NCBI RefSeq assembly: GCF_000687475.1
Contig: NC_057322.1
Location: 1,550,001 to 1,614,000 of the forward strand
From: Ustilaginoidea virens
Lineage: Eukaryota; Ascomycota; Sordariomycetes; Hypocreales; Clavicipitaceae
Direction of reading: 5' to 3'
Length of the DNA stretch: 64,000 nt
Shown here: in pieces, positions 33,592 to 45,078 of the stretch
Layout of the letters: the number at the start of each line of letters is the position of its first letter
Numbering within the stretch: the first letter of the stretch is position 1
Made by a program: the position numbers and the translations under genes
The notes under the pieces: generated by a model
The model's database searches: none
What the model was told of the DNA's origin: nothing
What the model saw: only the letters and a program-made list of their open reading frames with translations

Positions 33592-35073
33592 TGCAGCCGG
33601 AGTCGGGAGGTCGATGACGGGGGAATGGGTCGAGTATGCGCTTCAGCAGAAAAGGATTGAGCTTTGTCGGAAGCTAACCACTGGCGGACTGGTTTATCCA
33701 CGCGACGTCAATGGTTTGGCTGACGACGACAAACTGAGGAATCCCGCCAGCTGAAAGAGCCAAGACTCGCTTCTTGGCGGAAGTGGCAATGCCACTAAGC
33801 GTGAATGGCGAGGACTGCGTGTGACGCTTGCTCGAACAGAGCTGCTGGTACGGAGCGAGATGCAATCCTTCCTTGAAGCACGGACCTGGGCGAGGAGAGA
33901 AAATTATTATGCCAGCCTTATTTAACCATGTGGTCCCACTAGACTTGACTTGACAAAGGTTTTAAGTCCGTTCGCTAGCATTACATAAGGCAGCGCGGCA
34001 CAGGTTTAAGTGGGACGGGAGACGCCAGGTTCAGACATGCGCTTCAACCTCCAGTCGAGAACCGTCGAGACCTTGACTTGTGCCGATTGGTGGATTGGAA
34101 ACGACTGGCGTGGCGGCAGAATTTTGCAGTTCAGGCTGGAGGCTTGGATGTATCTGGGGAAGCTCCCGAGCGACCCACTAGCACTCGTCACTCTATGATA
34201 AATTACTTTCTACTGATGTAGTCTGGAGCGGTTGTCGGAGTGGTAACAGCCAGACCGACCGCCTGAGAAGCGGGCACAGTGCACTAGACACGTTGCGGAC
34301 GGGACTTTGAACACTGGTGTGGCTGACTGACAGGCTCAACATGAGGTAACCCATCCCTTAAATCGTCCACATACCATGGCGCGTAAACCTACATGCTGAA
34401 GATGAAGCTCATTCATAACACTTCACAGTATAGCATCACAATATAAGACAGACTACGTGGCAGTCTTGAGTCTCTCTTGCGTTTCGTTACCGCTTACGAG
34501 CCTGAGCATCTTCAGGACTCTGTGTTCTCGGCAATGCCTCTGCGATGAATATCACAACCCCCCCCCATATTTGAAAACTCAGTATCCAAACACCTGCTTT
34601 AGGAAAAAGAGCCGTATTCCACCGATACATAATACAACCAACGAACAGCAATAAACGCTCGTTACGCAAGATTTGAGAATATTTTCGTATCCGAATCCTC
34701 CAGCTGGCTACCTACCATAGGCAGGTACCTACGTTTGGTCTCTGCTGACATGGTACAGGTACTTGATACTTGGTGCACCGCCGTAAAGTGGAGCGGAGTC
34801 ACCGTGCCATTAATGTGTCCAGTTCCAGTTCATACCGTACAGAGAGTCGCTGCAGTCCTCCGATCCCTCGGAGGGCACCAAGTTTTCGGGAACGCCTCCC
34901 TTCCCAAGTGATCCATACACACAGTTGACTCACGACATCAACTGATCCCTAATTCCTCCACATCCAATCCCGACACCACCACGCACCAAGCCGGGATCCC
35001 GAGATCATCGTCCCTGCTGCCAGACTAGGGAGGCCATCGTTCCTGCTTTCCCCTTGCCTGGGACTTATGCAAG
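33592..35073. other. Divergent intergenic region before ilv6
   Basis: No gene is seen. The right end is the ilv6 promoter, with a TGACTCA element. A tRNA-like fragment near 34225-34330 was considered and rejected. TACCTACC and GGTACCTACG motifs cluster at about 34708-34733. Confidence 0.5.
34926..34932 (+). promoter_or_regulatory. TGACTCA, likely CPC1/Gcn4 site before ilv6
   Basis: An exact match to the seven-base palindromic Gcn4/CPC1 consensus, about 142 bp upstream of the ilv6 ATG. Branched-chain amino-acid genes are known targets of this regulator in fungi. Binding here is inferred. Confidence 0.55.
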
Positions 35074-36115
35074 ATGGCATCGCTCCGGTCGTGCGCCGCT
35101 CCCATGCGATGGGCACTGTCGGCCACCCGGAGCTCGTCCCACGGTGCCGTGCGATACAGCTCCTCCCACAAAAGCTCGACTTCCGCCATTGCATACAAGG
35201 CTCTTCGGAACCGCTCGGCCCCCTTGCCCGTGTCCAACCAGCCGCCCTCGTGGTCCGCCCAGGCCGCCGTGTCCAACATTCTCTACGAGACACCCACTCC
35301 GTCCATGGCCCCCCCGAAGCGCCACATCCTCAATTGCCTGGTCCAGAACGAGCCTGGCGTCTTGAGCCGACTTTCTGGTATCCTGGCTGCTCGTGGCTTC
35401 AACATTGACTCGCTCGTCGTGTGCAACACCGAGGTGCAGGATCTGTCCCGCATGACGATTGTCTTGACTGGTCAGGATGGCGTTGTCGAGCAGGCACGTC
35501 GCCAATTGGAAGATCTCGTCCCCGTCTGGGCTGTGCTGGATTACAGCAACGCTGCCCTGGTTCAGAGAGAGCTCCTCCTTGCCAAGATCAACATCCTCGG
35601 TCCTGAGTACTTTGAGGAGCTGCTCGCTCATCACCGCGAGATCACCGCTGGTGAATATGAGGGGGAGCAAGCTCCTGAAGGCGCTGAACAAGCCCAATCC
35701 TTGGAAGAAACCTCTGCCGATTTTCATCCTAGCAAGCTTGCCGCTAGTGAGGCCCTACGCCACAAACACGAGCACTTGAAAACCATTACCTATTTTACAC
35801 ATCAATTTGGAGGCAAAGTGTTGGATATCAGCACCATCAGCTGTATCGTCGAACTGTAAGTGGGCACACAACAACTCCTTTCTGGTTTGGTAGCCGTTTC
35901 GAGGCTGACTAGAGATTTAAAAAAAAAATTACAGTTCTGCCAAGTCCTCTCGTATCGACTCGTACCTCAAACTCGTTGCTCCCTTTGGCATCCTCGAGTC
36001 AGCTCGTACTGGTTTGATGGCTCTGCCTCGCTCACCTCTCCGAGCCCCTACTGAAGAGCCACTTCTCAAGGATGCCGAAGAAGTCGTTGATGCCAGCCAG
36101 CTGCCTCCTGGTTAA
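35074..36115 (+). CDS. ilv6: Acetolactate synthase regulatory (small) subunit
   Basis: Regulates the mitochondrial acetohydroxyacid synthase of valine, leucine and isoleucine synthesis and carries the valine feedback site. Two exons, 35074-35855 and 35935-36115, give 320 residues. The 79-nt intron has a CTGACT branch and an A-rich segment before ACAG. The N-terminal 70 residues are Ser/Arg/Ala-rich, a mitochondrial presequence. The ACT domain follows: RHILNCLVQNEPGVLSRLSG, then ARGFNIDSLVV, DLSRMTIVLTG and QLEDLVPVWAVLDY. A mid-protein acidic insert (YEGEQAPEGAEQAQSLEE) separates the ACT region from HKHEHLKTITYFTHQFGGKV and the C-terminal ESARTGLMALPRSP. It converges on ornithine carbamoyltransferase with 216 bp between the stop codons. 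Confidence 0.96.
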
Positions 36116-36331
36116 AGCAGTTTGGAAAATTCGGCTTAGATTTCTCTTGTATTTTGGGAACTGGTCTAATCTTTCTTCTGTGTGCTTGATATGGAACTGA
36201 AACTGTTGTTGTACATTTGGTATATTTTTAATCCAAGACAATGCAGCGGCTCCCATAATCTTTGATGCAAACCGTAAATGGTTGAAGTCAACTAATATAG
36301 AAACGCCCCATGTTTGCCAGTCATTTTCATT

Positions 36332-37510
36332 CTACAATTTTCCCTTGTTGACAACGAAGCCCTCAAGTGCAGCTGTGGGTGAACGGTCAGCAAGAGGTTG
36401 ACTTGAGGGCGTCAAGTTTCAAGAATGACATACCAACTGCAGCCCATAAACGATTCTCGGCCTCTGGAAAAACAAGGGATCTAGGGCTATAAAAAACCTC
36501 GTCCGCAACCTCCTCGGGATGTCGAGGCAAGCAGTGCATAAACTTCCAGCCTTCCTTGGCACCACCTCGCTTGGCCAACTCATTCGTAATCTGGTACCCC
36601 TCGAAAGCCTTCAGCCTCTTCTTCTGCTCGCTCTCCTGACCCATGGAAATCCATGTATCCGTTACCAACACATCAGCACCGTTAATGGCCTCCTCAGGGA
36701 TGGTAGTTTCCGTCAGTTTCCCGGGCGACTCGACACCCGTAGCCGCGGACGTGATGAGCTTCTTCATCCCCTCGGGAATGCCATAGCCCTTGGGCGATGC
36801 AACGGCAATATGGACGCCCATCTTGACACATGCGATGGCCAGATCAAAGAGCACATTGTTGGAGTCTCCGACCCAAGCAATTTTCAGGCCGCTGAGGCCA
36901 AGACTGTTGCCGGATAAAGATGACGCAGGGAACGTCTCATGGATGGTGAGAAAGTCGGCAATAGTCTGCAAAGGGTGGAAGTCGTTGGAGAGGGCATTGA
37001 TTACAGGTACGCTGGAGTGTTTGGCGAGGCCGGCGACGTCGGAATGAGGCCCGACCCGGGCGACCATGCAGGAGGTCATGGATGAGATGACGACGGAGGT
37101 GTCGTGCAAAGACTCGTTCACCTGCGAAGGCCTGGTTAGAATATGGAGCATGGCGGGTTTCGCGGAGAGACGGCTCATACGCCGAGCTGAATATCGTCTT
37201 TGCCCAAAAACATGGGATGGCCTCCCAGCAGCGTCACAGCTGCCTCGGTGGACACTCGCGTCCTAGTACTCCTCTTGCTGAACATCATGGCGACGGTACG
37301 GCCAGACATGGACGCACTCAGAGATGACGGCGTTTCACCAGCCTTGACCATGTTCTTGCGTTGCGCAGCATTGCGAACGAGCGAGACGAATTCGGCGGGT
37401 GTCACGTCGCTGATGGACATGAGATGTCTTGGGGCCGAGACGTGCGAGTAGGCTCGCTTTTGGAGGCCATGAAAGGCTAGGCGAGCTGTGCAAAGTGACG
37501 ACGACTTCAT
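36332..37510 (-). CDS. Ornithine carbamoyltransferase, mitochondrial
   Basis: Makes citrulline from ornithine and carbamoyl phosphate in the mitochondrial matrix (arginine synthesis). Three exons on the minus strand, 37510-37181, 37121-36434 and 36372-36332, give 352 residues. The leader (MKSSSLCTARLAFHGLQKR) is a typical presequence. Active-site motifs are all present: SKRSTRTRVS (carbamoyl-phosphate loop), FLGKDDIQLGVNESL, NALSNDFHPLQTIADF, WVGDSNNVLFDL and FMHCLPRHPEEV with the catalytic Cys. The last exon encodes only 12 residues, ending EGFVVNKGKL. Yeast ARG3 and Aspergillus argB are the expected orthologues. I saw no TGACTC in the 400 bp upstream. Confidence 0.97.
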
Positions 37511-38405
37511 GGAAAAGGTTCAGGAGCGGAATTGACCGACAAGGGGACGGGAAGCTTGATGGAATGGTGGGCAGGTCAAAGCAGGAATGGAGCACGAGGC
37601 ATTTGGGCTCTTGATTGCTGCAGGGCACATGTAGCTCCACTGATGAAGGAAGCACAGGGGACTGGAAGCTCTTGCTGTTGGCAGTCAATAGGTCCGTTAG
37701 CGGAGCTACGGTGCCCACTGCGGCCCTACAACGGAGTACTGGGTATCGCCAACAGCCGACGGATCCGCCTGCACCTTTCAAGCGGGCGGTCGATTCGTGC
37801 GGAGAGCCAGGGTGATGAGAAGGAGTAGCATGGCGGTGAATTTTGGAGCAGCTAGAGCAGCTAGAGCATCGAGCAAAATTGGTTGTTAGGCCTGATGATT
37901 TTCGAACCCAACTGCCATGTATCAGACAAGTACATATACAGTACAGCATGCAATGTGCCAAGCCCCATGGCTGATATGCCACTGCTAGGCCTGATCCGGG
38001 CGGTCTGGCATAAGAGCCATGGATCATCCATGAATCATACGTGCACAACTGCAAAGTACTCTGTACCCTTGATCCGCAAAAGGGTGGGCCCCCTATGACA
38101 TGCATGACCAAGTGCTCCGTAGGTATTTACGTGCTCCATACGGCGTTATCAGGCGATTCCATCCAGACCTTCTCTCCATCTATCTCCCTAGCTTCACCAC
38201 CCGTCCGATTGACGTGTCCCCATCTTTGCTCATCAGCTTCCCTTGCTCCTCCACCGTCCCTCTTGCCCAAGAAGTTCTTTTTGCTTTTGCCAATCAATCA
38301 ACATACCTTTCGTCGCCGATCTACCTGGGGAAGCCCACTCACTTCTCTTAGTGTGGTGCCTCTTGGCGAGGAATCCCTCACAAGCGCCGTCCTCACCAAC
38401 CCGCC
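37511..38405. other. Divergent promoter region
   Basis: This lies between ornithine carbamoyltransferase (-) and the Tag1-like gene (+). No coding signal is seen. Both promoters must lie here. The last 150 bp before 38406 are pyrimidine-rich, as in many fungal 5' leaders. Confidence 0.55.
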
Positions 38406-41326
38406 ATGCCTTCCGAATCCGACGAAAGGTCACCGCTCCTCGCAGCGGCTGCCGAGCCGGAAAACGAGAGCGAGACCGAACAGAATGAGGCCACTGAGTC
38501 GTCACCGTTGCTAGCAGCTCGGAAAAGCACCAGCCCAGGCCCCGCTGAACGAGACAGCAACGCTCCATCGGGACAGCCTCCCAGAGACGAGACGGGAGTC
38601 CGGCGGAAGCGGAGATGGCCGTCTTTCATCGCAATGCTGGTCATGGCGAGCTTGGTCGTCGCCATCATGGTCCTTGGTTTTGTCGTCCCACCGGCTGTTC
38701 AGCAGTACATTGAGAACGCGGTTGTTTTGGAACCGACCGACTTGTCTGTCGAGTCGCTCACCGCGGAAGGGATACGCGCTCGCGTCAAGGGCACCTTCAG
38801 GCTGGATGGTTCGCGGGTGGCGGATGAAAATGCGCGACGTATCGGCCGGATCGCCACCAGCATCATGAGGCAGATTGGCACTGAGGAAACCAAGCTGCGC
38901 CTGCACCTGCCGCATTACGGCAATGCTCTCATCGGGAGCGCGCTGCTACCGCCCATCACCCTGCACCTGGTGGATGGTACAGTCACCGAGCTGGATTTCG
39001 TCACGGAATTCGCTCCTGGCGATACCGAGACAGCCCGTCAGGTCGTCAACGACTGGCTCAAGGGCAATCTGCAGCAGCTCAAGGTCACTGGAGCCACGGC
39101 AGTTGGCCTCAAATCCGGCATTATCCCGCTGGGAACTCATGACGTCACGGAATCCATGGTATTTGAAGGTCAATCTCTCTATCGCACCTTTGCTGCCTTG
39201 TACTTTGGCCAGAAGACCATCAAATAGATTCTATTCACCATCAATGTATCGACCATTTCAATCTCAAAAGACCCTGGCTAACGCTTTCGCAGCCAAGGAT
39301 CTGCCCCCCATGCCCGAGTATACCATTAACAACCTGGTGTTCCATGACGTGCCCGTCGGTGATGGTGGCCAGATGGGAGTCGGCGCCAATGTGTCCGTCA
39401 CTGCTTACAACCGACTTCCGGTCGGGCTGACTGTCCCGTCTCTCGGATTTGAAGTGCTTGTTGCCAACTGTGATGCCTCCCAGCCCAACATCAGAGTGGC
39501 TTCGGCTGTCTCGAGCACTATCGAGATCCATCCCAGATCCAACGTGACTGTTGAAGCCCAAGGAACCATCCGTGAGCTACCAGCGTCTCTCACCAAGGCC
39601 TGCCCTTCAAGTGAGCTGTCGCCGCTCGATAACTTGATGAAGCGGTACCTGAACGGGCAAGACGCAGAGGTGTTTGTGCATGGGAAAGCCTCCGGCAGCG
39701 GGGGCCTGCCCGACTGGATCGGCAGCTTGATCGAAAGCATCACCGTTCCCATCCAGTTCCCCGGGCGCTCGCTTGATGGTTTCCTGCGCGAATTCGCTCT
39801 GGAAGACGTCGACTTCAAACTGCCCAGCCCGTTCGCAGATCCGGGCCGCCCAGACAGCAAGCCTCGAGTGTCTGGCACCGTCCGCGTCCTGGCAGCCATA
39901 CCTGCCGACTTGAACATCAACGTCAGCGTCAGCAGCCTCCGGGCCAGCGGCGACCTCGTCTTTCGCGGCAGCAAGTTTGGAGAGCTGAGAGTCGACGAGT
40001 GGCAGAAGGCGACCTCGAGCATCGTCCACAAGCCCGGCAACGAGGAGGACTTTTTGAGCGTCACGTCTCGGATCCGCGACGCCCCCATCGATATCCTCGA
40101 CAGCGACACGTTTTCCGAAATCCTACAAGAGCTGTTGCTGGGGGGCAAGGACATCATGCTCGACGTTAGGGCAAACGTCGATGTCAAAGTGTCAACTGTG
40201 CTGGGTGACGTCGTCATACGCGGAGTACCTGCGACTGGCAAGGTTCCCGTCAAACGTCCGTCTTCCATGTGGTAGCGCCCACCTTTCAGGCCTGAAGCTG
40301 TTGCCCCATGATTTCCTCTTTCTTTTACTCATCTCTTATTTTCCTTTTCTTTTCCTTTCTTTTCTTTTCCTTTTTTTCCTTGCTTGAGTCGCGGCGGAGG
40401 GAGAGGGCGGGCGGTTCTTTACTTGTCCCTCTTGTCTCTTTTCCAGCTTCACGTCCCAATCAAGAGCTCTCGCTGTCCCCCTTGGCTAACACGTTGTAGA
40501 CGTGCCCGGGGACACGCTCGCGGCCCTGAACCCGCAGGTCGGCGAGGTGCGCGTCCTCAGCACTTCCAAGACAGGCGTACATATAGAAGCATCGGTCAAC
40601 ATGACCAATCCCACGCCCTACACGGCGTGGATTCCCTACATGAGCATCCACATGACCAAGAACCAGCACTTGCTTGGTGAAGCCGTCGCCAAGGAGATGC
40701 GCCTCGGGCGCGGGGACAACTCCAACCTAGTGGTCCAGGCAACCTGGGACCCGGAATCGCTCGGCGGGCCCCCCGCCCGCGCGGCCGCGCGCCGCCTGCT
40801 GTCCTCGTACCTGTCGGGCAAGAACACGACCGTGACGCTGAGAGCGCACCGGGCCTCCGTCCCAGCATGCCCCGCCGTCGGCGAGGCGCTGTCGAGACTC
40901 AACGTGACGCTGTCGACGCCGCGGCTCAAGCTCCCGGGAGACGCGGACGGGGACGCCGGCCGCGGGTTCGTCCGCGACGCCACGTTCCACATCCTCTCGT
41001 CGACCGCGACGTTCACGCTGGCGTCGCCGCTGGGCCGCGACACCGTCCACGTAGAGCGCATCAACGCCACGGCGTTTTTCAACCACACCGAGCCGGTGGG
41101 CCGGATCCTCCACGACGAGCCGTTCGACGTCCCGCCGGGCTTGTCCCGGACGCCGCGGCTGCCGGTGGACTGGTCCGCCGACCGCGTGGGCTTCGGCAAG
41201 CTGCGCGACGCGCTGGGCGGCACGCTCAAGCTGGATGCGGTGGCCGACGTCACGGTCCGGCTGGGGCGCTGGGTCGAGCAGGTGAATTACGAGGGCGAGG
41301 GGATCGGCGCCAGGGTCTCTCTCTGA
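38406..41326 (+). CDS. DUF3712 single-pass membrane protein, Tag1-like
   Basis: Resembles the fungal DUF3712 family that includes yeast Tag1, a vacuolar membrane protein implicated in ending autophagy. Exons are 38406-39168, 39293-40255 and 40500-41326, 850 residues. The cytosolic N-terminus has two acidic dileucine motifs (ERSPLL at 7-12 and ESSPLL at 31-36), the type recognised by AP-3 for vacuolar sorting. Basic RRKRRW precedes one membrane helix at about 72-94 (FIAMLVMASLVVAIMVLGFV). The large C-terminal part would be lumenal, with N-glycosylation sequons such as NVT, NTT and NHT. Branch sites GCTAAC support both acceptors. The donors GTCAAT and GTCCGT are weak, and the 244-nt second intron is the least certain part. 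The match to Tag1 itself is from memory. Confidence 0.78.
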
Positions 41327-41934
41327 TTTTTTTTTTATCTTTTTCATTTTTTTTTTGGGGGGGGGGGGGGGGCGGCCACGGACTAGCAGGGGATGAACCA
41401 TCGATGGTGGGCGTTCGGCGTCGAGGATTGGGATTTTGGATTTTGGAAAACGGTCTGGCGCCTCGTGCACGGAGTGCCAGCTAATGGAGAACAAAGCGAG
41501 CAACAGGGCAGTTTTGTAAACGCAGTAGGGGGAACATGCGCGGTTGGCTTCTTGACTCTTTGGCCATCGCTACATAGCGCAAGGTTGGCATCCACCGTGA
41601 ACAGGAGACAACAGTGGCAGCAAGTCGCGTCCAGGTCGTCGTCGGTCAGACACGTCACGGGATACAACAAGCACGTCAGGAATCCTCTCGAACACGCGCG
41701 TCAGTCAGGGAAATGACACGCTTGCGGAACCAAGTCCGAATTCAAAGTACAGGGTATCAAGCACCTTTTTGCCGTCTGCATCCTAAACCAACCCCCCCCC
41801 CCCCCTCCGCCCAATCAGTCTTTACCCCTGCGTGCTTCCGCAGACTGAGGCGATGTTTTCTTCCTTCTTTTCTCCATCTCTGTCGGCACACAGACTGCAT
41901 GCTGCGGCAGCTCAGCAAAACGGGGCGGCGGAGG
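41327..41934. other. Convergent 3' intergenic region
   Basis: This is the space between the Tag1-like gene (+) and snu66 (-). It carries a T/G homopolymer block at 41329-41371 and a C-run at about 41791-41805. No gene is seen. Confidence 0.5.
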
Positions 41935-42549
41935 CTAGCCCAAGCGCACGCCGGCTTCCCGCCTCTTCTTGAGCTGCTGCGCCGTGGCGGCGCTCATGCC
42001 GCCGTTGGCGCTGGCGTCAAACAGGCTCTGCGCCTCGCGCCGCTTCTCGTCGTCAATCTTCTTGAGCCGCTTCTCCGTCTTGCCCTTGCCGCTGCCCTTG
42101 CCGTGGAACTGGTGGCTGAGGTGCTTGAAGGCTTCCTTCTGGTCCAGCGAGCGGCCGTGGTCGTCGGTGTACTTGAGCTGCACGGCGGGCTTGTAGTTTG
42201 CCGAGAAGAGCTCGGCCATGCGGCGGGATTGCTGCTGGTCGCGCCACATGTTCTGCTGGCGCGCCCAGTCCTCGCGCTCGCGCACCGACATGCGGTCCAG
42301 CCGCCCGCTCATGCGGTCCCGCTCGCGCTGCTGGCGGGTCTGGTCGTCGAGCTCCTCTTCGAGGAGGCGCTTGCGGGCGAGGAACTCCTCGCGCTGTCTA
42401 AAGTTGTCGTACTCGGTGCCTTGCGACCCTTCGATGAGCCCGCGCTCTCGGAGGAGGGCAAGCGCAGCGCCCATGCCACCGCCGACAGTCTTTTCTTCCT
42501 CGACCCCGGTTTCCGCTAGCGGTTCTTCGAGTGCTTCCTTGGCGGCTGC

Positions 42550-42589
<40 letters not shown>

Positions 42590-43968
42590 TTCTCCATTGC
42601 ATGGTCTTCGGACGGCTGCTGGGGGCTCATGGTTTGGGTTCTGGGGCGTTTGGGTTTCCTCTCCTCGTCGTCGTCTCGTTTGCTCAGCCCTGAGACAAAC
42701 TCGGAAATCTCGCCAATCACGAGACCGCCGCCGTCGCTCTGTGCGTTGCCGTCGGCGTCTTCATGTGCATCGTTCTCTTGCTCCTCCTTTATTCGCTTCG
42801 CGACATCTTCGGGCTTGACCTTGTTCCTCTTCTTCAGCGCACTTTTTCTTTGCAGAGCCAGTGACGCTTGCAAGTCATCGTCGTCAACAAACGTGTCAGA
42901 GTCAACTTTTCGCTTCTTGGATTCCTGATTGTCTAGTTCCATGCCATTGCGGTCTGCGGCGGCAGGGTCCAGAGGAAAGATGTCGTCGTCATCGTACTGC
43001 TTTTGCCTCGTACCCCTTGACTTTTTCTTCTTGGGTTTCTTCACCTTTACTTCCGACGCTGCAAGGTAGTCTGACGATATGGGAGCATCACCTGTCGAGG
43101 GAATGAGCTTTTGCGATGGGTCACACGGGGAACCTTGCGCGAGGGAAATAAACATACCAATCACGTCGTCCAACTGGACATTGATTCCGTTTGTTTGGGG
43201 AGCTGGCTCGCCGAGTATGTCTGCCAGCTCAGCAATGGTTCCACTGCCATCGAGCGTGAACTTTTTGCCCTTTTTACCGTGTATTTCGTCGTCGTACTGG
43301 GCCAGAATTCCGCCTTGGCCATCTTCGACGTCGTTGGGATCGTAGCCGGGCCGTTTCTTCTTCAGGTCCAACCTCTCGCTTAGCTTTTCCTGCTCGCGCA
43401 GGCCGAGATTCTCCAGCTCGTCGCCTTGGTCTTCATTCTCGTCTATGGTGGCGTCCTTTAGCGTGAGGATCTGGTCTTCGCCGCCGAGAAACTCGGAAGT
43501 GTCGTGGGCGACCTTGATGCCAGCAAGATCTTTGGACGTGTACTGAACGGCGGCGGCGGCGGCGGCTTCGGCGGCGGCCAGCTCTTCCTCGAGGCGCCTC
43601 GCTTTGTCAATCCTTTTCTGCCGCTTCTTCTGACCCATCAACCACGATCTGGCATCCTGAGGGTCTTTGTCGCCCGCGTCGCCGAGCCCCTTGCCCTCCA
43701 AGACCGCGAATCGCTGAGCTTCATCGCGGGCCTTTCGTATCGCGGCCGCTCTGTCTTGTCGCTTCCTTCTGGCGGCCTCTGCGTCCTGGTGCTTCTGGTA
43801 ATTGTCGTACGATTGAGCCTGTCGAGTTTCCAGCGTGCTTGCGGCCTCCTGGTCGCCGGATGCGTGGGATTTGTCGGCATGCGACGCGGCTGCACCAGGG
43901 ACTGGCAGCGGCTTCATGCCGAGGGACGCCCTGATCCTGTTGGTCTCCTGTATGGTGGCCGCGTCCAT
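41935..43968 (-). CDS. snu66: SART-1/Snu66 family U4/U6.U5 tri-snRNP protein
   Basis: A component of the U4/U6.U5 tri-snRNP needed for spliceosome activation. Two exons, 43968-43158 and 43091-41935, give 655 residues. The 66-nt intron is a multiple of three and would also read through. The start ATG 43968 gives MDAATIQETNRIRASLGMKP, the classic family N-terminus, whereas an ATG at 44073 is less likely. Other markers are RSWLMGQKKRQKRIDKARRLEEEL, AGIKVAHDTSEFLGGEDQILTL, REQEKLSERLDLKKKRPGYDP and, near the end, GGGMGAALALLRERGLI and the C-terminal EAFKHLSHQFHGKGSGKGKTEKR. A poly-Asp run (TCG repeat at about 42556-42593) and coiled-coil Lys/Glu stretches are present. RES and DxxxLL details were not examined. 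Confidence 0.94.
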
Positions 43969-45078
43969 CTTGCCGCATCGACGACTATGACGGTGTCTTG
44001 GATTCGGGAAAGGGCGGCGTGCAAGAGCCGGTCGGATTTTCAATGCGTATGTTGTATCCGTATTTTCAGGCAAGACAGCAATATGGTGTGGATTTTCAAC
44101 CGTTTGGCTCAGAGACAGCCTTGGCTCACCAGAGGGCCGCAGCTGATTTTGACTTGCATGGTTGTTGGCAGGGGACGCCCATGAGGCAGGATAGGCACGT
44201 GACCGGCCCCGCCGAACACTTATAAATGCAGCGCAGAATTTCCTGCATCAAGTTCTTTTCCTTTCTTCCCTCCCCATCACGGATCTGTGCCCAGCGATCC
44301 CTTGCTTTGAACAAAGTCCAAGGTTGAATGCTGCGGCAGGCTCGATAACTCCATGGAGCCACCCACTTGTTATGGTGTCAATTTTCCTATCGACAGGTCC
44401 AATACGAATGTCGGCACTTGAGCTTCGGCTCGTGCTGCGAGAACCTATATTCCACCTCCCTCTTCCGAGACCGTCGGTCTATGAGGTTGGGAAAAACCAT
44501 ATGGTCTACATGTCATGAAATTTGTCTGCTTAATTGCCGGGTGAAGAGCCCCATCTTGCTGCGTTTTCGCGTCGTAACCCACAGTTGCTGGCAGCCATGT
44601 CATCCATCCGTGTCTAGATGGCGGTTGCCATGCACGTGCCGGGCTTTTCAACGTGCCTACATTGGAGCACCGCAAGACGGGAACATGTGGTTATCTTTTG
44701 GGAATGCGCTTATGTTCTCCAGACTCCGTGAGGCTGAAAATGAGAGTCAACATTCTGCGCCGGTACCGAAGCTGAACCCACGGAGTTGGTAGGATGCTGC
44801 AGTCTGTCGCAGTACCAAGTACTGTGGAAGGCACTGGCCAAGCGAGTTGCCAATGCGCTCCCCTGGCCAGACACCCGAGTCATTAATAGTGCAAGTCGAC
44901 TCTTGGAGCTAAAGGCTCGCCCCTGAAGCATCAAAAACCCAGCCGAATGAAGCCGATGTAGCAAACAAAAAAAGACTTGACAACGCCGCAGAGCCACTTT
45001 GTGTCCACCGTGTCTACCGAGTCGACGCCTCGCCTCACGTCGTCCAGATACATTTCCGCAGGTTGCCTGAACCGTCTC
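43969..45078. other. Intergenic, snu66 promoter side
   Basis: No gene is recognised. A CACGTGA E-box-like element lies at 44196-44202, about 230 bp upstream of the snu66 start. Confidence 0.5.

Noticed and set aside
34225..34330. tRNA-like segment with a CCGC-CTGAGAA-GCGG hairpin and GTGGTAACAGCC D-arm-like stretch
   Set aside because: No acceptor-stem partner for GGAGCGG and no proper T-arm. The implied GAG anticodon is not expected in fungi. At most a degraded relic.
41614..42519. Plus-strand frame over the 3' end of snu66
   Set aside because: Antisense shadow of the Lys/Glu/Arg-rich SART-1 coding region.
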